Assembly (NCBI RefSeq): GCF_002251945.1
Contig: NZ_NDHW01000037.1
Location: forward strand, 1 to 64,000
DNA: 64,000 bases
DNA from: Pseudanabaena sp. SR411
Lineage (GTDB): Bacteria > Cyanobacteriota > Cyanobacteriia > Pseudanabaenales > Pseudanabaenaceae
Direction: 5' to 3'
Part shown: positions 1 through 9,054 of the stretch, one piece after another
How the letters are laid out: each line of letters starts with the position of its first letter
Numbering within the stretch: position 1 is the stretch's first letter
Made by a program: the position numbers and the translations under genes
The notes under the pieces: model-generated
What the model was told of the DNA's origin: nothing
Databases searched by the model: none
The model's input: the letters and a program-made list of their open reading frames with translations, nothing else

Positions 1-1
1 G

Positions 2-19
2 CCCACATTCCGCTCGTAA
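2..19 (+). CDS. 3' end of a small peptide gene (partial, cut by window edge)
   Basis: Only the last five codons and the stop are inside the window. They read P-T-F-R-S-stop, the same pentapeptide found near the C-terminus of the 59-residue peptide encoded convergently at 181-360. The underlying 14 bases are identical in the two genes, so they form an inverted repeat (2-15 and 206-219). I infer a convergent paralogue whose body lies left of the window. Because so little is visible, the reading frame is supported only by this match. Confidence 0.45.
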   Translation, partial: PTFRS

Positions 20-134
20 TGGAAGCCTAAAAATATTTACAACGAGACAATGAGGGTTTCAGCGATTTCCTGAGAAATTAATGATAGTAATTCCTATTAG
101 TGAATCATTATTTAAATTGTTAAAATAGTGATTC

Positions 135-155
135 TTTTGGGATTAAAGCCCAAAA
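135..155. terminator. Possible bidirectional terminator between two peptide genes
   Basis: TTTTGGG and CCCAAAA arms surround a 7-nt loop. The element lies between the stop codons of the convergent peptide genes, where a shared terminator would be expected. The stem is only 7 bp and the call rests on position and shape alone. Confidence 0.35.
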
Positions 156-180
156 TACTTGCTGTATAAGGATTTGCTTT

Positions 181-360
181 CTAAATATTTTTTTCAGTAA
201 AATAAGAGCGGAATGTGGGATCAGGACTAGCGGCAGCTTGTTGGAGTTTGGACTGAACAAGTCCTAAAACATCTGGAAGTTGATTAGCTCCAAAGATAGA
301 AGTGTTGCCCCCATAATTGCCAAAACCAAAGGTTAAGCCTGCATTCTGGCTATCAGACAT
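181..360 (-). CDS. Small secreted-peptide candidate (59 aa)
   Basis: A 59-residue product (start MSDSQNAG, end YFTEKNI) with a Gly/Asn/Phe-rich N-terminal half (FGFGNYGGNT) and a Gln/Ala-rich C-terminal half. It has no hydrophobic signal peptide. It is the last gene of a minus-strand run PPIase - ABC exporter - HlyD adaptor - peptide, where bacteriocin-like precursors or type I substrates usually sit in cyanobacteria. A paralogue with the same PTFRS motif ends at the window edge. I do not recognise the family. A Gly-Gly pair occurs at residues 17-18, but it is not preceded by a typical double-glycine leader, and the neighbouring C39-like domain looks catalytically dead. Export as an intact substrate is therefore as plausible as leader cleavage; a role as precursor peptide is inference. 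Confidence 0.6.
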   Translation of the reverse strand: MSDSQNAGLTFGFGNYGGNTSIFGANQLPDVLGLVQSKLQQAAASPDPTFRSYFTEKNI

Positions 361-571
361 AATATTTTCCCTGCTGGTGTAATTGTTTAGCCCCGTACTT
401 CTTAGCTAACAAAATCCAGATTAGCGCTCTCCCCCAGAGCATAACGGCATAACGGCAATTTCGTTATTGCTATGCGATCGCTTACCTTTAAAGTTGTAAC
501 TAGACCAAGAATATACTAAAAATTCATTATGTAAACAGGGAAAAGTTATTCAAAAGTTATACAACCTTCAT

Positions 572-2119
572 TTAGCGGACAAATTTAAGTTTTTCAGTAT
601 TTGTGACAAAGAAATCTGTGAATAAACTCATGACCGTGCGATCGCGGATTTTGATATTTGCCGTTAGAGACATGCCTGACTGCAAATTAATTTTGCGTCC
701 ATTAGTCTCTAGGGCTTGTTTGTCAAGCTTCACTTTCGCAGGAAATCGATAGGTAGGATTCACTTGATCAGGGGGTAAGGCATCGGAACCGATCCAAGTT
801 AATTTGCCCTTGACATCCCCAAACTCAGTAAAAGGAAAGGAATCAATACGAACATCCACATCTTTACCCTCAGTCACAAAGCCGATATCTTGATTACTGA
901 TAAACACTTTGGCAACCAGCAAATCATCAGGCACAATTTTTAGCACCACTTCACTCGCATTGTTATTCGCCACGTAGCCCAGCCCTGCTTTCAGTTCAAA
1001 TACTGTGCCAGATGCAGGAGCGCGGAGTTCTTGGTTTTTGAGGATCACTTCTGCTTGCTGGATCTGACCTTCAACTTCCGTAAGTCTCTTGGTATTGTCC
1101 ACTAGGGCTTTGGTAAATTGACTATCAATTTCGGCAATACGTTTTGTATTGTCGGCAATTTGGCTAGTCAACTCTTTGCGGGTAATGTCAAAGGTATTAT
1201 TCAGTCGCGCTTGTCCTTCAGCGATCGCCGACTGAATTCGCTGCTCCTCCCGCGCCAACTGCCGAATTTCTGACTCCGTAGCGATTACCTGTTGTTGTTG
1301 TTTGAGGTATTGGACACGGGAAATCGCTCCTTCTTTAACAGCAATTTCTAGATCATCAAGAATTTTGGCATCGATCGCCAAGGCGTTTGCTTTGCTAGCA
1401 CGGTTAATCCGAGTTTGATTTAATTGTTCCAGCGACTGGGCAATATTCGCTTCGGCAGCTTGAGATCGCGAGTCTAGTTCTGCTCTTGAAGCGTTGAGCC
1501 GATCCTGTTGATCGCCTGTCAAATTTGCACCACTGCCATTAACCTGCATCCGATATAGTTGCATTTCTGTCATTAATGCTTCGCGATTTCGAGCTAGGGC
1601 AAAAAATTCCACAGGGACAGCACTCACTTTTGCGCCATCAATTTCTGAGGCTTTGCCATTAAGGACTTCTCGATAAAACTGATTTTCTTGCTGGAGATTT
1701 TTGCGTAGTTTTTGCAATGATTCAAGCTGAGACTTTGCCACAGTTTCATCAATCCGCAATAACACTTCGCCTTCTTTGACTTTCTGTCCATCTTTGATCA
1801 AAACTTCCTTGAGTACACCATTGGCAGGAATACGGACTTCCTTAACTGCTCCCTGTGGTTCTAATTTGCCCTGAGCAGGAATTGATTCTTCAATCTTGGC
1901 GACTGAAGCCCAAATGATTGCCACCGTAACCGAACCAACTAATGTCCATAAAATTGCAGGAATCCATTTAGGTGACTGGCTCAAGGCTAAGGGCTGATCG
2001 AAATTGCTTTTTTTGGCGATCGCACTAGCAGGTTGCTCCAATCCATGACTAGAGGCTAAATCTTCAGAGGCGATCGCTGTTAATTTTGAGGTTGGTTGAT
2101 TACCGTTATCACTTGTCAT
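572..2119 (-). CDS. HlyD-family periplasmic adaptor (membrane fusion protein)
   Basis: A 515-residue adaptor of a type I-like exporter. It links the inner-membrane ABC protein to an outer-membrane channel. The N-terminus is cytoplasmic (about 50 residues), followed by one membrane segment at about 53-73, a first lipoyl half (PQGAVKEVRIPANG), a long Gln/Glu/Ala-rich coiled coil (about 110-360), the second lipoyl half (ELRAPASGTVFELK) and a beta-barrel C-terminus. The length fits the HlyD family. The gene begins about 50 bp after the stop of the ABC exporter and is presumably co-transcribed with it. The small peptide gene follows about 210 bp downstream. No outer-membrane TolC gene is in view, so a shared TolC encoded elsewhere is assumed. 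Confidence 0.9.
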   Translation of the reverse strand: MTSDNGNQPTSKLTAIASEDLASSHGLEQPASAIAKKSNFDQPLALSQSPKWIPAILWTLVGSVTVAIIWASVAKIEESIPAQGKLEPQGAVKEVRIPANGVLKEVLIKDGQKVKEGEVLLRIDETVAKSQLESLQKLRKNLQQENQFYREVLNGKASEIDGAKVSAVPVEFFALARNREALMTEMQLYRMQVNGSGANLTGDQQDRLNASRAELDSRSQAAEANIAQSLEQLNQTRINRASKANALAIDAKILDDLEIAVKEGAISRVQYLKQQQQVIATESEIRQLAREEQRIQSAIAEGQARLNNTFDITRKELTSQIADNTKRIAEIDSQFTKALVDNTKRLTEVEGQIQQAEVILKNQELRAPASGTVFELKAGLGYVANNNASEVVLKIVPDDLLVAKVFISNQDIGFVTEGKDVDVRIDSFPFTEFGDVKGKLTWIGSDALPPDQVNPTYRFPAKVKLDKQALETNGRKINLQSGMSLTANIKIRDRTVMSLFTDFFVTNTEKLKFVR

Positions 2120-2167
2120 ACTTTTTCCATCTTGTTTTTAGGACTTCTATCTTTATAAAATCAAACT

Positions 2168-5116
2168 CTAAGAATCACCTGCCGCCTCCTGTTGACGATA
2201 TAAGCAGAAATAGCGATCCTGCAAAGCCATAAGTTCTGAATGAGTTCCCTGCTCGGCAATCCTTCCTTTATCCATTAGCAAAATTAAGTCAGCAGTGCGA
2301 ATTGTAGCAAGGCGATGGGTGATAAAGAAAACCGTGCGTCCGCGAAATTCTTCAGCAAGATTTAAACAGACCTGACGCTCGGTATTGTAGTCAAGAGCGC
2401 TAGTCGCCTCGTCAAGAATCAGTAATTGCGGTTTTTGTAAAATAGTCCGCGCGATCGCAATTCTTTGTCTTTGTCCACCAGATAAAGAAGCGCCGCGTTC
2501 ACCTACCCGTGACTCGTATCCCTGAGGCAGTTGCATAATGAAATCATGGGCGCAAGCAGTTCGCGCTGCTGCCACAATTTCATCGGGCGTAGCATCAGGA
2601 TTGGTCAAAGCAATATTTTGCTGCACCGTGCCATCAAATAGCAATGTATCTTGCAAAACGACACCTATCTGTCGCCGCAACGAATAAAGCTCTACTTTGC
2701 CAATGTCATAATCATCGATAAAAATTCTGCCTGCCTCAGGTTCATAGAGCCGCGACATTAACTTTGTTAGCGTACTTTTGCCCGCACCACTAGTTCCGAC
2801 AACGCCGACAAATTGACCATTAGGAACATCTAAATTTACATTATTTAGCTGCAAAGGTCCATTGGGATTAAAACGGAAATTGACATTCTCATAGCGGACT
2901 GCTCCGCTAATTGCTGGCATAGGGATATTGCGGCGACCTGCTTCCTCTTGTTCTTGAGGATGATTAATAATATCGCTGAGCCGTTCTAATGAGAGGGCTG
3001 TTTCTTGAAAATTTTGCCAAAGCTGAATCAGCCGTAAAAGTGGCGATGTCGTATAACCCGCAATAATCCGAAACGCGATTAGCTGTCCTAGAGATAGCTT
3101 GCCATCCAGCACCAAGAAAGCGCCAACCCATAGCAGCAATAGGTTAGAGAACTGATTTAAAAACTGACTCATGGAACCCGCAGTTGTGGAAGTTACTACG
3201 GTCTTAAATCCATCGGAAACATAGCGAGCATAACGACGTTGCCATTCCCAACGTGACTGCAACTCAATACTTTGCGCCTTAACGGTCTGAATACCTGAAA
3301 CAACTTCCACTAAATAGGACTGAGTTGCGGCATTGCGTTCGGCTTTACTGCGAAGCTGCGTCCTGACAATCGGGGCAACGATAAAGGTCAGCAATCCAAA
3401 CAATGGCACGGTTCCCAAGGCGACAAGAGTCAGCAGCCAGCTATAGCAGATCATCACCACGATATAGACGACTGAAAATACTGCATCAAGGACAACCGTG
3501 AGAGCTGTACCTGTCAAAAATTGGCGAATATTTTCTAGTTCACCGATACGGCTGGATAGTTCTCCAACCGATCGCTTCTCAAAATAGCGCAGGGGCAATC
3601 TGACCAGATGATCAATTGTTTCTGAACCGAGGGTTAAGTCAATGCGATTAGTGGTGTTTACAAATAAATAGGTTCGCAGTGCTGTAATTAAGGCTTCAAA
3701 AAAGGAGATCGTTAGTAAGAGTATGCCCAAGATATTTAAGGTCGAGGGTGAATTTTGAATAATTACTTTGTCAATAATTACCTGCGTAATCAGGGGATTT
3801 GCCAAGCCCAATAACTGCACAAAGAAAGAGGCTACCAAAACTGTTATTAAGGGATTGCGGTAGCGCTTGAGGGATGGTAGAAACCAAGACAGACCAAATT
3901 TTTGTTGGGGAGTGTCTTTCGTTGGTTGAATTAGTAAAATCTGTCCTGATTCGCCCCAAAGGTCGGCAAATTGAGCAGTCTTCTTAATTACTATTCCCTG
4001 TTCAGGAATACCTAACACCTGTTCGCGATCGCTAGTTTTGTAAAGCACCGCAAAAGTATCTTGCCAAGGTAATAAAGCAGGAGTAGGAACCTGACCAATG
4101 GCACTAGCAGGAATCGTTACCAACTGCCCATTTAGCCCCATCAGTTCGGAGATCGTGCCGCATAGCTGCAAAGAGATACTTTGAGAGCGATCATATTGAT
4201 TGGCGATCGCCCGTTTGATCACATGGCGATTAAAGGGCATACTCCAATATTTAGCCAGCATCTCAAAACACGCCACTGATGCATCAAGGGGGCCACGCCC
4301 ATAGATATAAGGATAGTCTTGAGATTTGCGATCGCTGCGATCGCTAACATTCGGCAAATCAGGCGCATAGGGAATATCGAAGGCGGTGGGATGGGGTGCT
4401 AATTCAGTCACTACTTCAGTAGCCACCGCAAAATCATCGCGCAAGCCAATCAAACGGAGATAACTGACTTCTGGAATTTCAAAGACAGTGCGATTTGGCT
4501 CAACTCTTGTACCAAAGGGAATCTGTATATTTTGTCCACCACTAACTAGCCAGACAAAATCAGGATCAAGAGGCGCGATCACATTTTTTCCCGCAGGTAA
4601 AGTCAAAACCCGTGCATCTTGACAAGCATTGCGAACCAGTTGCATAAAATTTTGAGGAGATTGAGCGCGGCGATCCATCTCGATCGCAAATAAATCAAAC
4701 ACTTCTGCTGGTGAGATTTGATTTATAAAAGCATTCTTAAAAGTGGGATAGAGATCGCAAAGTTGTAAAAAATCTGTTGCTTCTAAGGATAAAAAAGTAC
4801 TTTCAACAGAAGCGATCGCAGTTTCGCAGGGTTGATCACGAATCAAACTTACCCATCCAATTACTGCACCCGACTTGAGAATTTCTAAGGTCGTAGGGGT
4901 GATCATTTTTGGTATTTGCGCTAAGAGTCTTGCTTGACCTTCCCATAAAAACAATACTTGAGATGGCATTGTTTCCCGACGCAAAATTACTTGCCCCATC
5001 CGATAACGCAATGGCTTCAGGCGATCGCTCACTTCTTGCAAAATTGAGCGATCGAGCGTTTGAAATACGGGAATGCGCTCAAGAAGGTCTTGAGTAGCAT
5101 GGGTGTGGGTGAGCAT
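2168..5116 (-). CDS. ABC exporter with cNMP-binding-like and degenerate C39-like domains
   Basis: A 982-residue half-transporter fused to regulatory domains. In order: a cyclic-nucleotide-binding-like fold (about 12-150), a peptidase C39-like domain (about 268-400), a six-helix membrane domain (about 415-705) and a nucleotide-binding domain with Walker A GTSGAGKST (about 778), signature LSGGQRQR (about 877), Walker B LLILDEATSALD and H-loop THR. The usual C39 motif DCGxAC reads DASVAC here, and the usual HFVVL histidine region reads TFAVLY, so both catalytic Cys and His appear lost. This resembles HlyB-type C39-like domains, which bind but do not cleave substrate. The domain order also recalls HetC-like cyanobacterial exporters. 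The partners are the HlyD adaptor downstream and a PPIase upstream. Confidence 0.9.
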   Translation of the reverse strand: MLTHTHATQDLLERIPVFQTLDRSILQEVSDRLKPLRYRMGQVILRRETMPSQVLFLWEGQARLLAQIPKMITPTTLEILKSGAVIGWVSLIRDQPCETAIASVESTFLSLEATDFLQLCDLYPTFKNAFINQISPAEVFDLFAIEMDRRAQSPQNFMQLVRNACQDARVLTLPAGKNVIAPLDPDFVWLVSGGQNIQIPFGTRVEPNRTVFEIPEVSYLRLIGLRDDFAVATEVVTELAPHPTAFDIPYAPDLPNVSDRSDRKSQDYPYIYGRGPLDASVACFEMLAKYWSMPFNRHVIKRAIANQYDRSQSISLQLCGTISELMGLNGQLVTIPASAIGQVPTPALLPWQDTFAVLYKTSDREQVLGIPEQGIVIKKTAQFADLWGESGQILLIQPTKDTPQQKFGLSWFLPSLKRYRNPLITVLVASFFVQLLGLANPLITQVIIDKVIIQNSPSTLNILGILLLTISFFEALITALRTYLFVNTTNRIDLTLGSETIDHLVRLPLRYFEKRSVGELSSRIGELENIRQFLTGTALTVVLDAVFSVVYIVVMICYSWLLTLVALGTVPLFGLLTFIVAPIVRTQLRSKAERNAATQSYLVEVVSGIQTVKAQSIELQSRWEWQRRYARYVSDGFKTVVTSTTAGSMSQFLNQFSNLLLLWVGAFLVLDGKLSLGQLIAFRIIAGYTTSPLLRLIQLWQNFQETALSLERLSDIINHPQEQEEAGRRNIPMPAISGAVRYENVNFRFNPNGPLQLNNVNLDVPNGQFVGVVGTSGAGKSTLTKLMSRLYEPEAGRIFIDDYDIGKVELYSLRRQIGVVLQDTLLFDGTVQQNIALTNPDATPDEIVAAARTACAHDFIMQLPQGYESRVGERGASLSGGQRQRIAIARTILQKPQLLILDEATSALDYNTERQVCLNLAEEFRGRTVFFITHRLATIRTADLILLMDKGRIAEQGTHSELMALQDRYFCLYRQQEAAGDS

Positions 5117-5345
5117 GAAAATTAACGCTATAAAAACGCTACAAATAGGAAATCAAATCAGGAATCAAGAGAATCAGTAAGTAGCTGAGCATAATTAAAA
5201 ATAAGCTCCAAAACCTGTAGCGCACGCACAGCGTTTCCTAGAGGTTTGAGCGCAAAGCTTTGTACATTTAATTGTGCCTAACTACTTATTATCTTATTAT
5301 CAGTTTAAACGCACTAATACCATATATTTGGTAATCGGAAACACC

Positions 5346-6068
5346 TTAGGAATCGACTTTGGCTGTCACATTCTGCTCTTGTAAAAACTCCTCAAATAGT
5401 TGACTTAATAAAACTTGAGTAGTCGTATCGTCAAACTGAGCAGGCATAAATTTTTCTAACCGCAAAAGTACAAACCAATCCTCTAACAGAAAAGGGGGAT
5501 GCATCTGTTGGGGCAAACTATGACGCAATTTGTCCGCGATCGCAGGAGGAAGCCTAATAAGAGGCACAGGACCAATCATGCCGCCAGTTTGTGATTCGGC
5601 TCCTTGAGAATATTGGGTAGCTAGCTCGGCAAAGGTCTGTTCACCCTCATCTATCCGAAAGAATAGTTCTTGTAAAAGCTCAAGATTTTTATGACGAATC
5701 ACAGAATAAATAGCACGATCTAAACTAGCTCTACGATTTAAAAATGCTGATTCGAGACGATTTCCCCAAGTTTGCCGCTTAAATTTTTCGATTTTGAACT
5801 CGCGTAGAGCGATCATCTGTAGTTGTTCATTAGTAAGACTATAAACTTGGCAATAATTCTGGAGCGCTTCTTGGGTAGTTAACTTGTAACGTTGCTGAAA
5901 TTCTTGTAATGCTAGATTAATTTCTTCTGAAGTAATCGTAACGTCGGCGATCGCGCGATCGATAGCCAGTTCACGTTTAAAATTTGGCAACAAGCGATAG
6001 ATCGCTAATAGTGACTCCACAGATGCTTCTTCAGTTCTAATACTATCTATTGTCAAGTGACTCACCAT
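5346..6068 (-). CDS. Parvulin-type peptidylprolyl isomerase (PpiC/SurA-like)
   Basis: A 240-residue protein. A helical N-terminal chaperone-like part (about 1-145) is followed by a rotamase domain (about 150-215) with the family pattern TFAELATQYSQG...GGMIGPV. There is no signal peptide, so it acts in the cytoplasm or is exported by another route. It is the first gene of the minus-strand export operon, separated from the ABC gene by about 230 bp. PPIases of this type are commonly found beside HlyB/HlyD pairs in cyanobacteria, and a role in keeping the exported peptide or protein in a transportable state is inferred. The start ATG is the only good candidate. Confidence 0.8.
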   Translation of the reverse strand: MVSHLTIDSIRTEEASVESLLAIYRLLPNFKRELAIDRAIADVTITSEEINLALQEFQQRYKLTTQEALQNYCQVYSLTNEQLQMIALREFKIEKFKRQTWGNRLESAFLNRRASLDRAIYSVIRHKNLELLQELFFRIDEGEQTFAELATQYSQGAESQTGGMIGPVPLIRLPPAIADKLRHSLPQQMHPPFLLEDWFVLLRLEKFMPAQFDDTTTQVLLSQLFEEFLQEQNVTAKVDS

Positions 6069-6123
6069 AGATTTTGTAGAGCAAATTATAACAATCCTAA
6101 GCAGTTAGGGCTTCGTCGTAAAA

Positions 6124-6180
6124 TAAGAATTAGATTTTTGATGGCGCAGCAAAGCTGCGCCATCAAAAATCTAATTCTTA
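6124..6180. repeat. Long intergenic palindrome (27-bp arms, 3-nt loop)
   Basis: The two 27-bp arms (6124-6150 and 6154-6180) are perfectly complementary around the loop AAA. The apex is GGCGCAGC/GCTGCGCC and the outer part is AT-rich. It lacks a classical U-tract. It belongs to the window-wide palindrome family. Confidence 0.9.
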
Positions 6181-6238
6181 AATCGCAGACCTCAAACCAT
6201 TTTTGAAGCTTAACTAATATGACTACTCCCTTCCCAGT

Positions 6239-6283
6239 AAATAATTGGTGGTGCGCGGTGAAGCCTCGCACCACCAATTATTT
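6239..6283. repeat. Palindrome with 17-bp arms and 11-nt loop
   Basis: Arms at 6239-6255 and 6267-6283 are perfectly complementary (AAATAATTGGTGGTGCG). The 11-nt loop places it with the minority 11-nt-loop subclass of the palindrome family seen also at 37879, 33464 and 61262. Confidence 0.85.
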
Positions 6284-6490
6284 GCTTTATAGCACCTATT
6301 CTTATAGTAGGAAAGGAGTATATAAGCAGAAAAAATCTCTGTTAAATTTGGAGAACTTAAGGTAATCTATTCAACCAATCATCAATTTTGGTTAGCTAGT
6401 GATTTTATACATGAACTGCCATTAGCATAGTTTATACATAAAATCTTTAGCCCCTTTTTACAGTGATTCGATAGTGATAGGTGTTATTGA

Positions 6491-6937
6491 ATGAGATTTC
6501 CAGAGACTGCAAAATCTAGTGTAAGTTTAGCGTTTAGTCTGGGACTAATTGCTTCAATAGTGACGGTTGGCTGGTATTACATCATTTTACCCTATAGAAA
6601 AAGTCCGCAAAGACCTGTTTTTACTAATGATCTTAAAGCTGTACCTGCACCAAAATCACCGATCGCTGCTATTAAGGTGCAGCCAATAATACCTAAGCCA
6701 ACGGTTAAAGCCAAGCCCAAAGAGAATGATGCAAAATATCAAGGTAAAGTCAATGCTAGTATTGGTCTAGTATTTCGTTCTGATCCCAATCAGTCTGCGC
6801 GTAATGTTGGTGGTGCAGACTTTAATACCAAAGTTGCTGTAATTAAAGAAACCCCAGATCGTGAATGGATATATGTCAGAAATGAAAACACCAAGGAAGA
6901 GGGATGGGTAAGAACTGGCAACATCAACAAAGAATAA
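6491..6937 (+). CDS. Membrane-anchored SH3-domain protein
   Basis: A 148-residue protein with one N-terminal membrane segment (about 14-33) and a proline/lysine-rich linker. A C-terminal bacterial SH3 domain (about 83-146) shows the pattern LVFRSDPNQSARNVGG...EGWVRTGNI. Such domains typically bind cell-wall peptides or regulate envelope enzymes. It stands alone between intergenic palindromes and is followed directly by a strong terminator. Its specific function is unknown. Confidence 0.75.
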   Translation: MRFPETAKSSVSLAFSLGLIASIVTVGWYYIILPYRKSPQRPVFTNDLKAVPAPKSPIAAIKVQPIIPKPTVKAKPKENDAKYQGKVNASIGLVFRSDPNQSARNVGGADFNTKVAVIKETPDREWIYVRNENTKEEGWVRTGNINKE

Positions 6938-6940
6938 AGA

Positions 6941-6968
6941 AAAGCCTCGCAATGCGAGGCTTTTTTTT
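6941..6968 (+). terminator. Rho-independent terminator of the SH3 gene
   Basis: A hairpin with arms AAAGCCTCGC and GCGAGGCTTT is followed by a run of eight T, starting 4 nt after the stop codon. This is a textbook intrinsic terminator. Confidence 0.93.
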
Positions 6969-7150
6969 GGCTAGAAGATTAAAGTAAGCGATCGCAGTAA
7001 ACCTTAGGGATGCAGAGAAAGCTCAAAATGGTTGATTTATATGGATCTCATAATGAGACAGGGAAGGGTTTGTCTAGCGACTTAGTACGAATAGACTTGG
7101 CACAATTAAGTATTATGGTAATCGCGCATTCTTGATATGACATCAGATCC

Positions 7151-8212
7151 ATGACACAAACAATTTCTTTCAAACTCTCCGAACTCGCAGCCGAGTTTGT
7201 CGCCTTACTACCCGATTGTCGATTTGAATCCGATGGTGACGATCCCATCATTACGGGAGTCGCTGCGATCGATAAGGCGCAGACTGGAGAAATTACCTTT
7301 GTGTCATCAGCAAAATTTGTCGCTCGGCTTAAGGATACCCAAGCCAGCGCTGTCATCCTCGATCTAAAAACTCCATCACCTTTGCCCTGTATCCGCACTG
7401 CCCATCCCCGCATTCTTTTTGCGAAGGTTCTCGAAAAGTTTTATCAACCACCCACGCCGCCACAGGGTATTCATCCCACCGCAATTTTGGGTGAAGGCGT
7501 GCAGCTAGGGGTAAATGTGTCGATCGCACCCTATGTCGTCATTAGCGATCGCGTCAAAATAGGCGATAATGTCACGATTTATCCCCATGTCACCATTTAC
7601 AACGATGTCGAGATTGGTGCAAATACAACCATTCATGCAAATTGTGTAATCAGCGATCGCACTCAAATCGGTGCCAATTGTTTGTTCCATCCCAGCACAG
7701 TTTTAGGTGGCGACGGCTTTGGCTTCGAGATATCACCCAATGGCACATGGTACAAAGTCCCTCAAACGGGTCATGTGATCATCGAAGATAATGTCGAACT
7801 GGGCTGTTCCTGTGCCGTTGATCGTCCTGCCGTCGGTGTCACTGTCATTCATAAAGGTGCAAAACTGGATAACTTTGTCCAGATTGGTCATGGTGTTGAA
7901 GTCGGGGCACATTCCGTTCTCGCTTCACAGGTAGGCTTAGCAGGTGGTGTCACTCTCGGTCATCATGTAGTCTTGGCAGGACAAGTGGGCGCAGCTAATC
8001 ACATTCACATTGGCGATGGGGCAATCATCGGTGCAAAGTCGGGCATTCCCAGTGATGTTCCCGCAGGTGTGACGATGATGGGCTATCCCGTCGTTCCTGA
8101 AAAGGACTGGAAGCGTATCGTTATTTCGGAACGTCAACTTCCAGATTTATTGCATACAGTTCGCAAACTAGAAAAGAGAATTGCGGAACTAGAAGCAAAG
8201 ACTGCGGAATAG
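7151..8212 (+). CDS. lpxD: UDP-3-O-acylglucosamine N-acyltransferase (LpxD)
   Basis: A 353-residue enzyme that transfers a 3-hydroxyacyl chain to the amino group of UDP-3-O-acylglucosamine in lipid A synthesis. The N-terminal uridine-binding domain (about 1-105) is followed by a long left-handed beta-helix of hexapeptide repeats (about 108-320, e.g. IGDNVT, IGANTT, IGHGVE). The catalytic His segment is QIGHGVEVGAH and the C-terminus is a short helix (RKLEKRIAELEAK). The length is typical. The gene is alone, and a palindrome begins four bases after its stop. No other lpx gene is nearby. Confidence 0.93.
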   Translation: MTQTISFKLSELAAEFVALLPDCRFESDGDDPIITGVAAIDKAQTGEITFVSSAKFVARLKDTQASAVILDLKTPSPLPCIRTAHPRILFAKVLEKFYQPPTPPQGIHPTAILGEGVQLGVNVSIAPYVVISDRVKIGDNVTIYPHVTIYNDVEIGANTTIHANCVISDRTQIGANCLFHPSTVLGGDGFGFEISPNGTWYKVPQTGHVIIEDNVELGCSCAVDRPAVGVTVIHKGAKLDNFVQIGHGVEVGAHSVLASQVGLAGGVTLGHHVVLAGQVGAANHIHIGDGAIIGAKSGIPSDVPAGVTMMGYPVVPEKDWKRIVISERQLPDLLHTVRKLEKRIAELEAKTAE

Positions 8213-8215
8213 CAG

Positions 8216-8276
8216 TAGCCAAACCCAAAAGAGAGTTGCGGCGCTTCGCGCCGCAACTCTCTTTTGGGTTTGGCTA
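8216..8276. repeat. Long palindrome downstream of lpxD (29-bp arms)
   Basis: Perfect 29-bp arms (8216-8244, 8248-8276) close a TTC loop. The apex is GCGGCGC/GCGCCGC. The outer end reads CCAAACCCAAAAG, matching the AAACCCAA boundary seen in other copies. It begins 4 nt after the lpxD stop and has no T-run. Confidence 0.93.
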
Positions 8277-8319
8277 TAGAATATATTAATCACGCACAGG
8301 TCTATGCGAGGGCAAATCC

Positions 8320-9054
8320 ATGACTCTGCAACCATTAACTCAGGAAGCGATCGCCCCAGAGATCGACTATCCAGATAGTGACGGTAATCCTATGTCTGAC
8401 AATACCGAGCAGTTTCGCTGGATTGTGATCATCAAAGAAAATCTAGAGATTATGTATGCTAACGATCCCAATGTATTTGTGGGAGGGGACTTGGCTTGGT
8501 ATCCTGTGCGCTATACCCTAAGACGTATGGCTCCAGATGTGATGGTTGTATTTGGCAGACCTAAAGGTAGGCGAGGCTCTTACAAGCAATGGCTAGAGGA
8601 TAATATTCCTCCACAGGTTGCTTTTGAAATTTTGTCACCCAGCAATAAAGATAGTCGCGGTATTGATGCTCTAGATGAGAAGTTTACATTTTATGAAACC
8701 TATGGCATTCAGGAATATTATATTTACGATCCTGATGATTTAACCTTAGCAGGCTGGCAGAGACAAGGTGATCGCCTAACTCCAATTCTCTCAATGAGCA
8801 ACTGGGTGAGTCCACTGTTAGGAATCCGTTTTGATTGGGTAGCAGGACAAGAATTAGTATTATTTCGCCCCGATGGGCAAAAATTTCTATCCCCTGTAGA
8901 GTTAGATCAACTATTGCAGCAATCTAAGATTCAAGTTTGGCAGGAGCAGCAACGAGTCATACAGGAAGGTCAACGCGCTGATCAAGAACGTCAACGGGCT
9001 GATCGCCTTGCAGAGCGTTTACGTGCTTTGGGTATCGATCCAGATGAGGAGTAA
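8320..9054 (+). CDS. Uma2-family putative endonuclease
   Basis: A 244-residue Uma2 (DUF820) protein, a PD-(D/E)XK nuclease-like fold hugely expanded in cyanobacteria. The family hallmarks are visible: RRMAPDVMVVFG, VAFEILSPSNKDSR, KFTFYETYGIQEYYIYDPD. The C-terminal 45 residues form a charged coiled coil with repeated QRADQERQRAD and end with GIDPDEE, common in these proteins. The following TatD-like gene starts inside its last codons (11-bp overlap). Biological role unknown; proposed mobile or regulatory nuclease. Confidence 0.85.
   Translation: MTLQPLTQEAIAPEIDYPDSDGNPMSDNTEQFRWIVIIKENLEIMYANDPNVFVGGDLAWYPVRYTLRRMAPDVMVVFGRPKGRRGSYKQWLEDNIPPQVAFEILSPSNKDSRGIDALDEKFTFYETYGIQEYYIYDPDDLTLAGWQRQGDRLTPILSMSNWVSPLLGIRFDWVAGQELVLFRPDGQKFLSPVELDQLLQQSKIQVWQEQQRVIQEGQRADQERQRADRLAERLRALGIDPDEE

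Larger units (their letters stand above)
6069..6490. other. Intergenic region with two palindromes
   Basis: A 420-bp divergent intergenic region between the PPIase gene (-) and the SH3 gene (+). It contains the palindromes at 6124-6180 and 6239-6283, both listed separately, and presumably the promoters of both genes. No further gene is visible. Confidence 0.5.

Noticed and set aside
181-360. Gly-Gly at residues 17-18 as a double-glycine leader cleavage site
   Set aside because: The residues before it lack the usual leader pattern, and the adjacent C39-like domain appears to have lost its catalytic residues.
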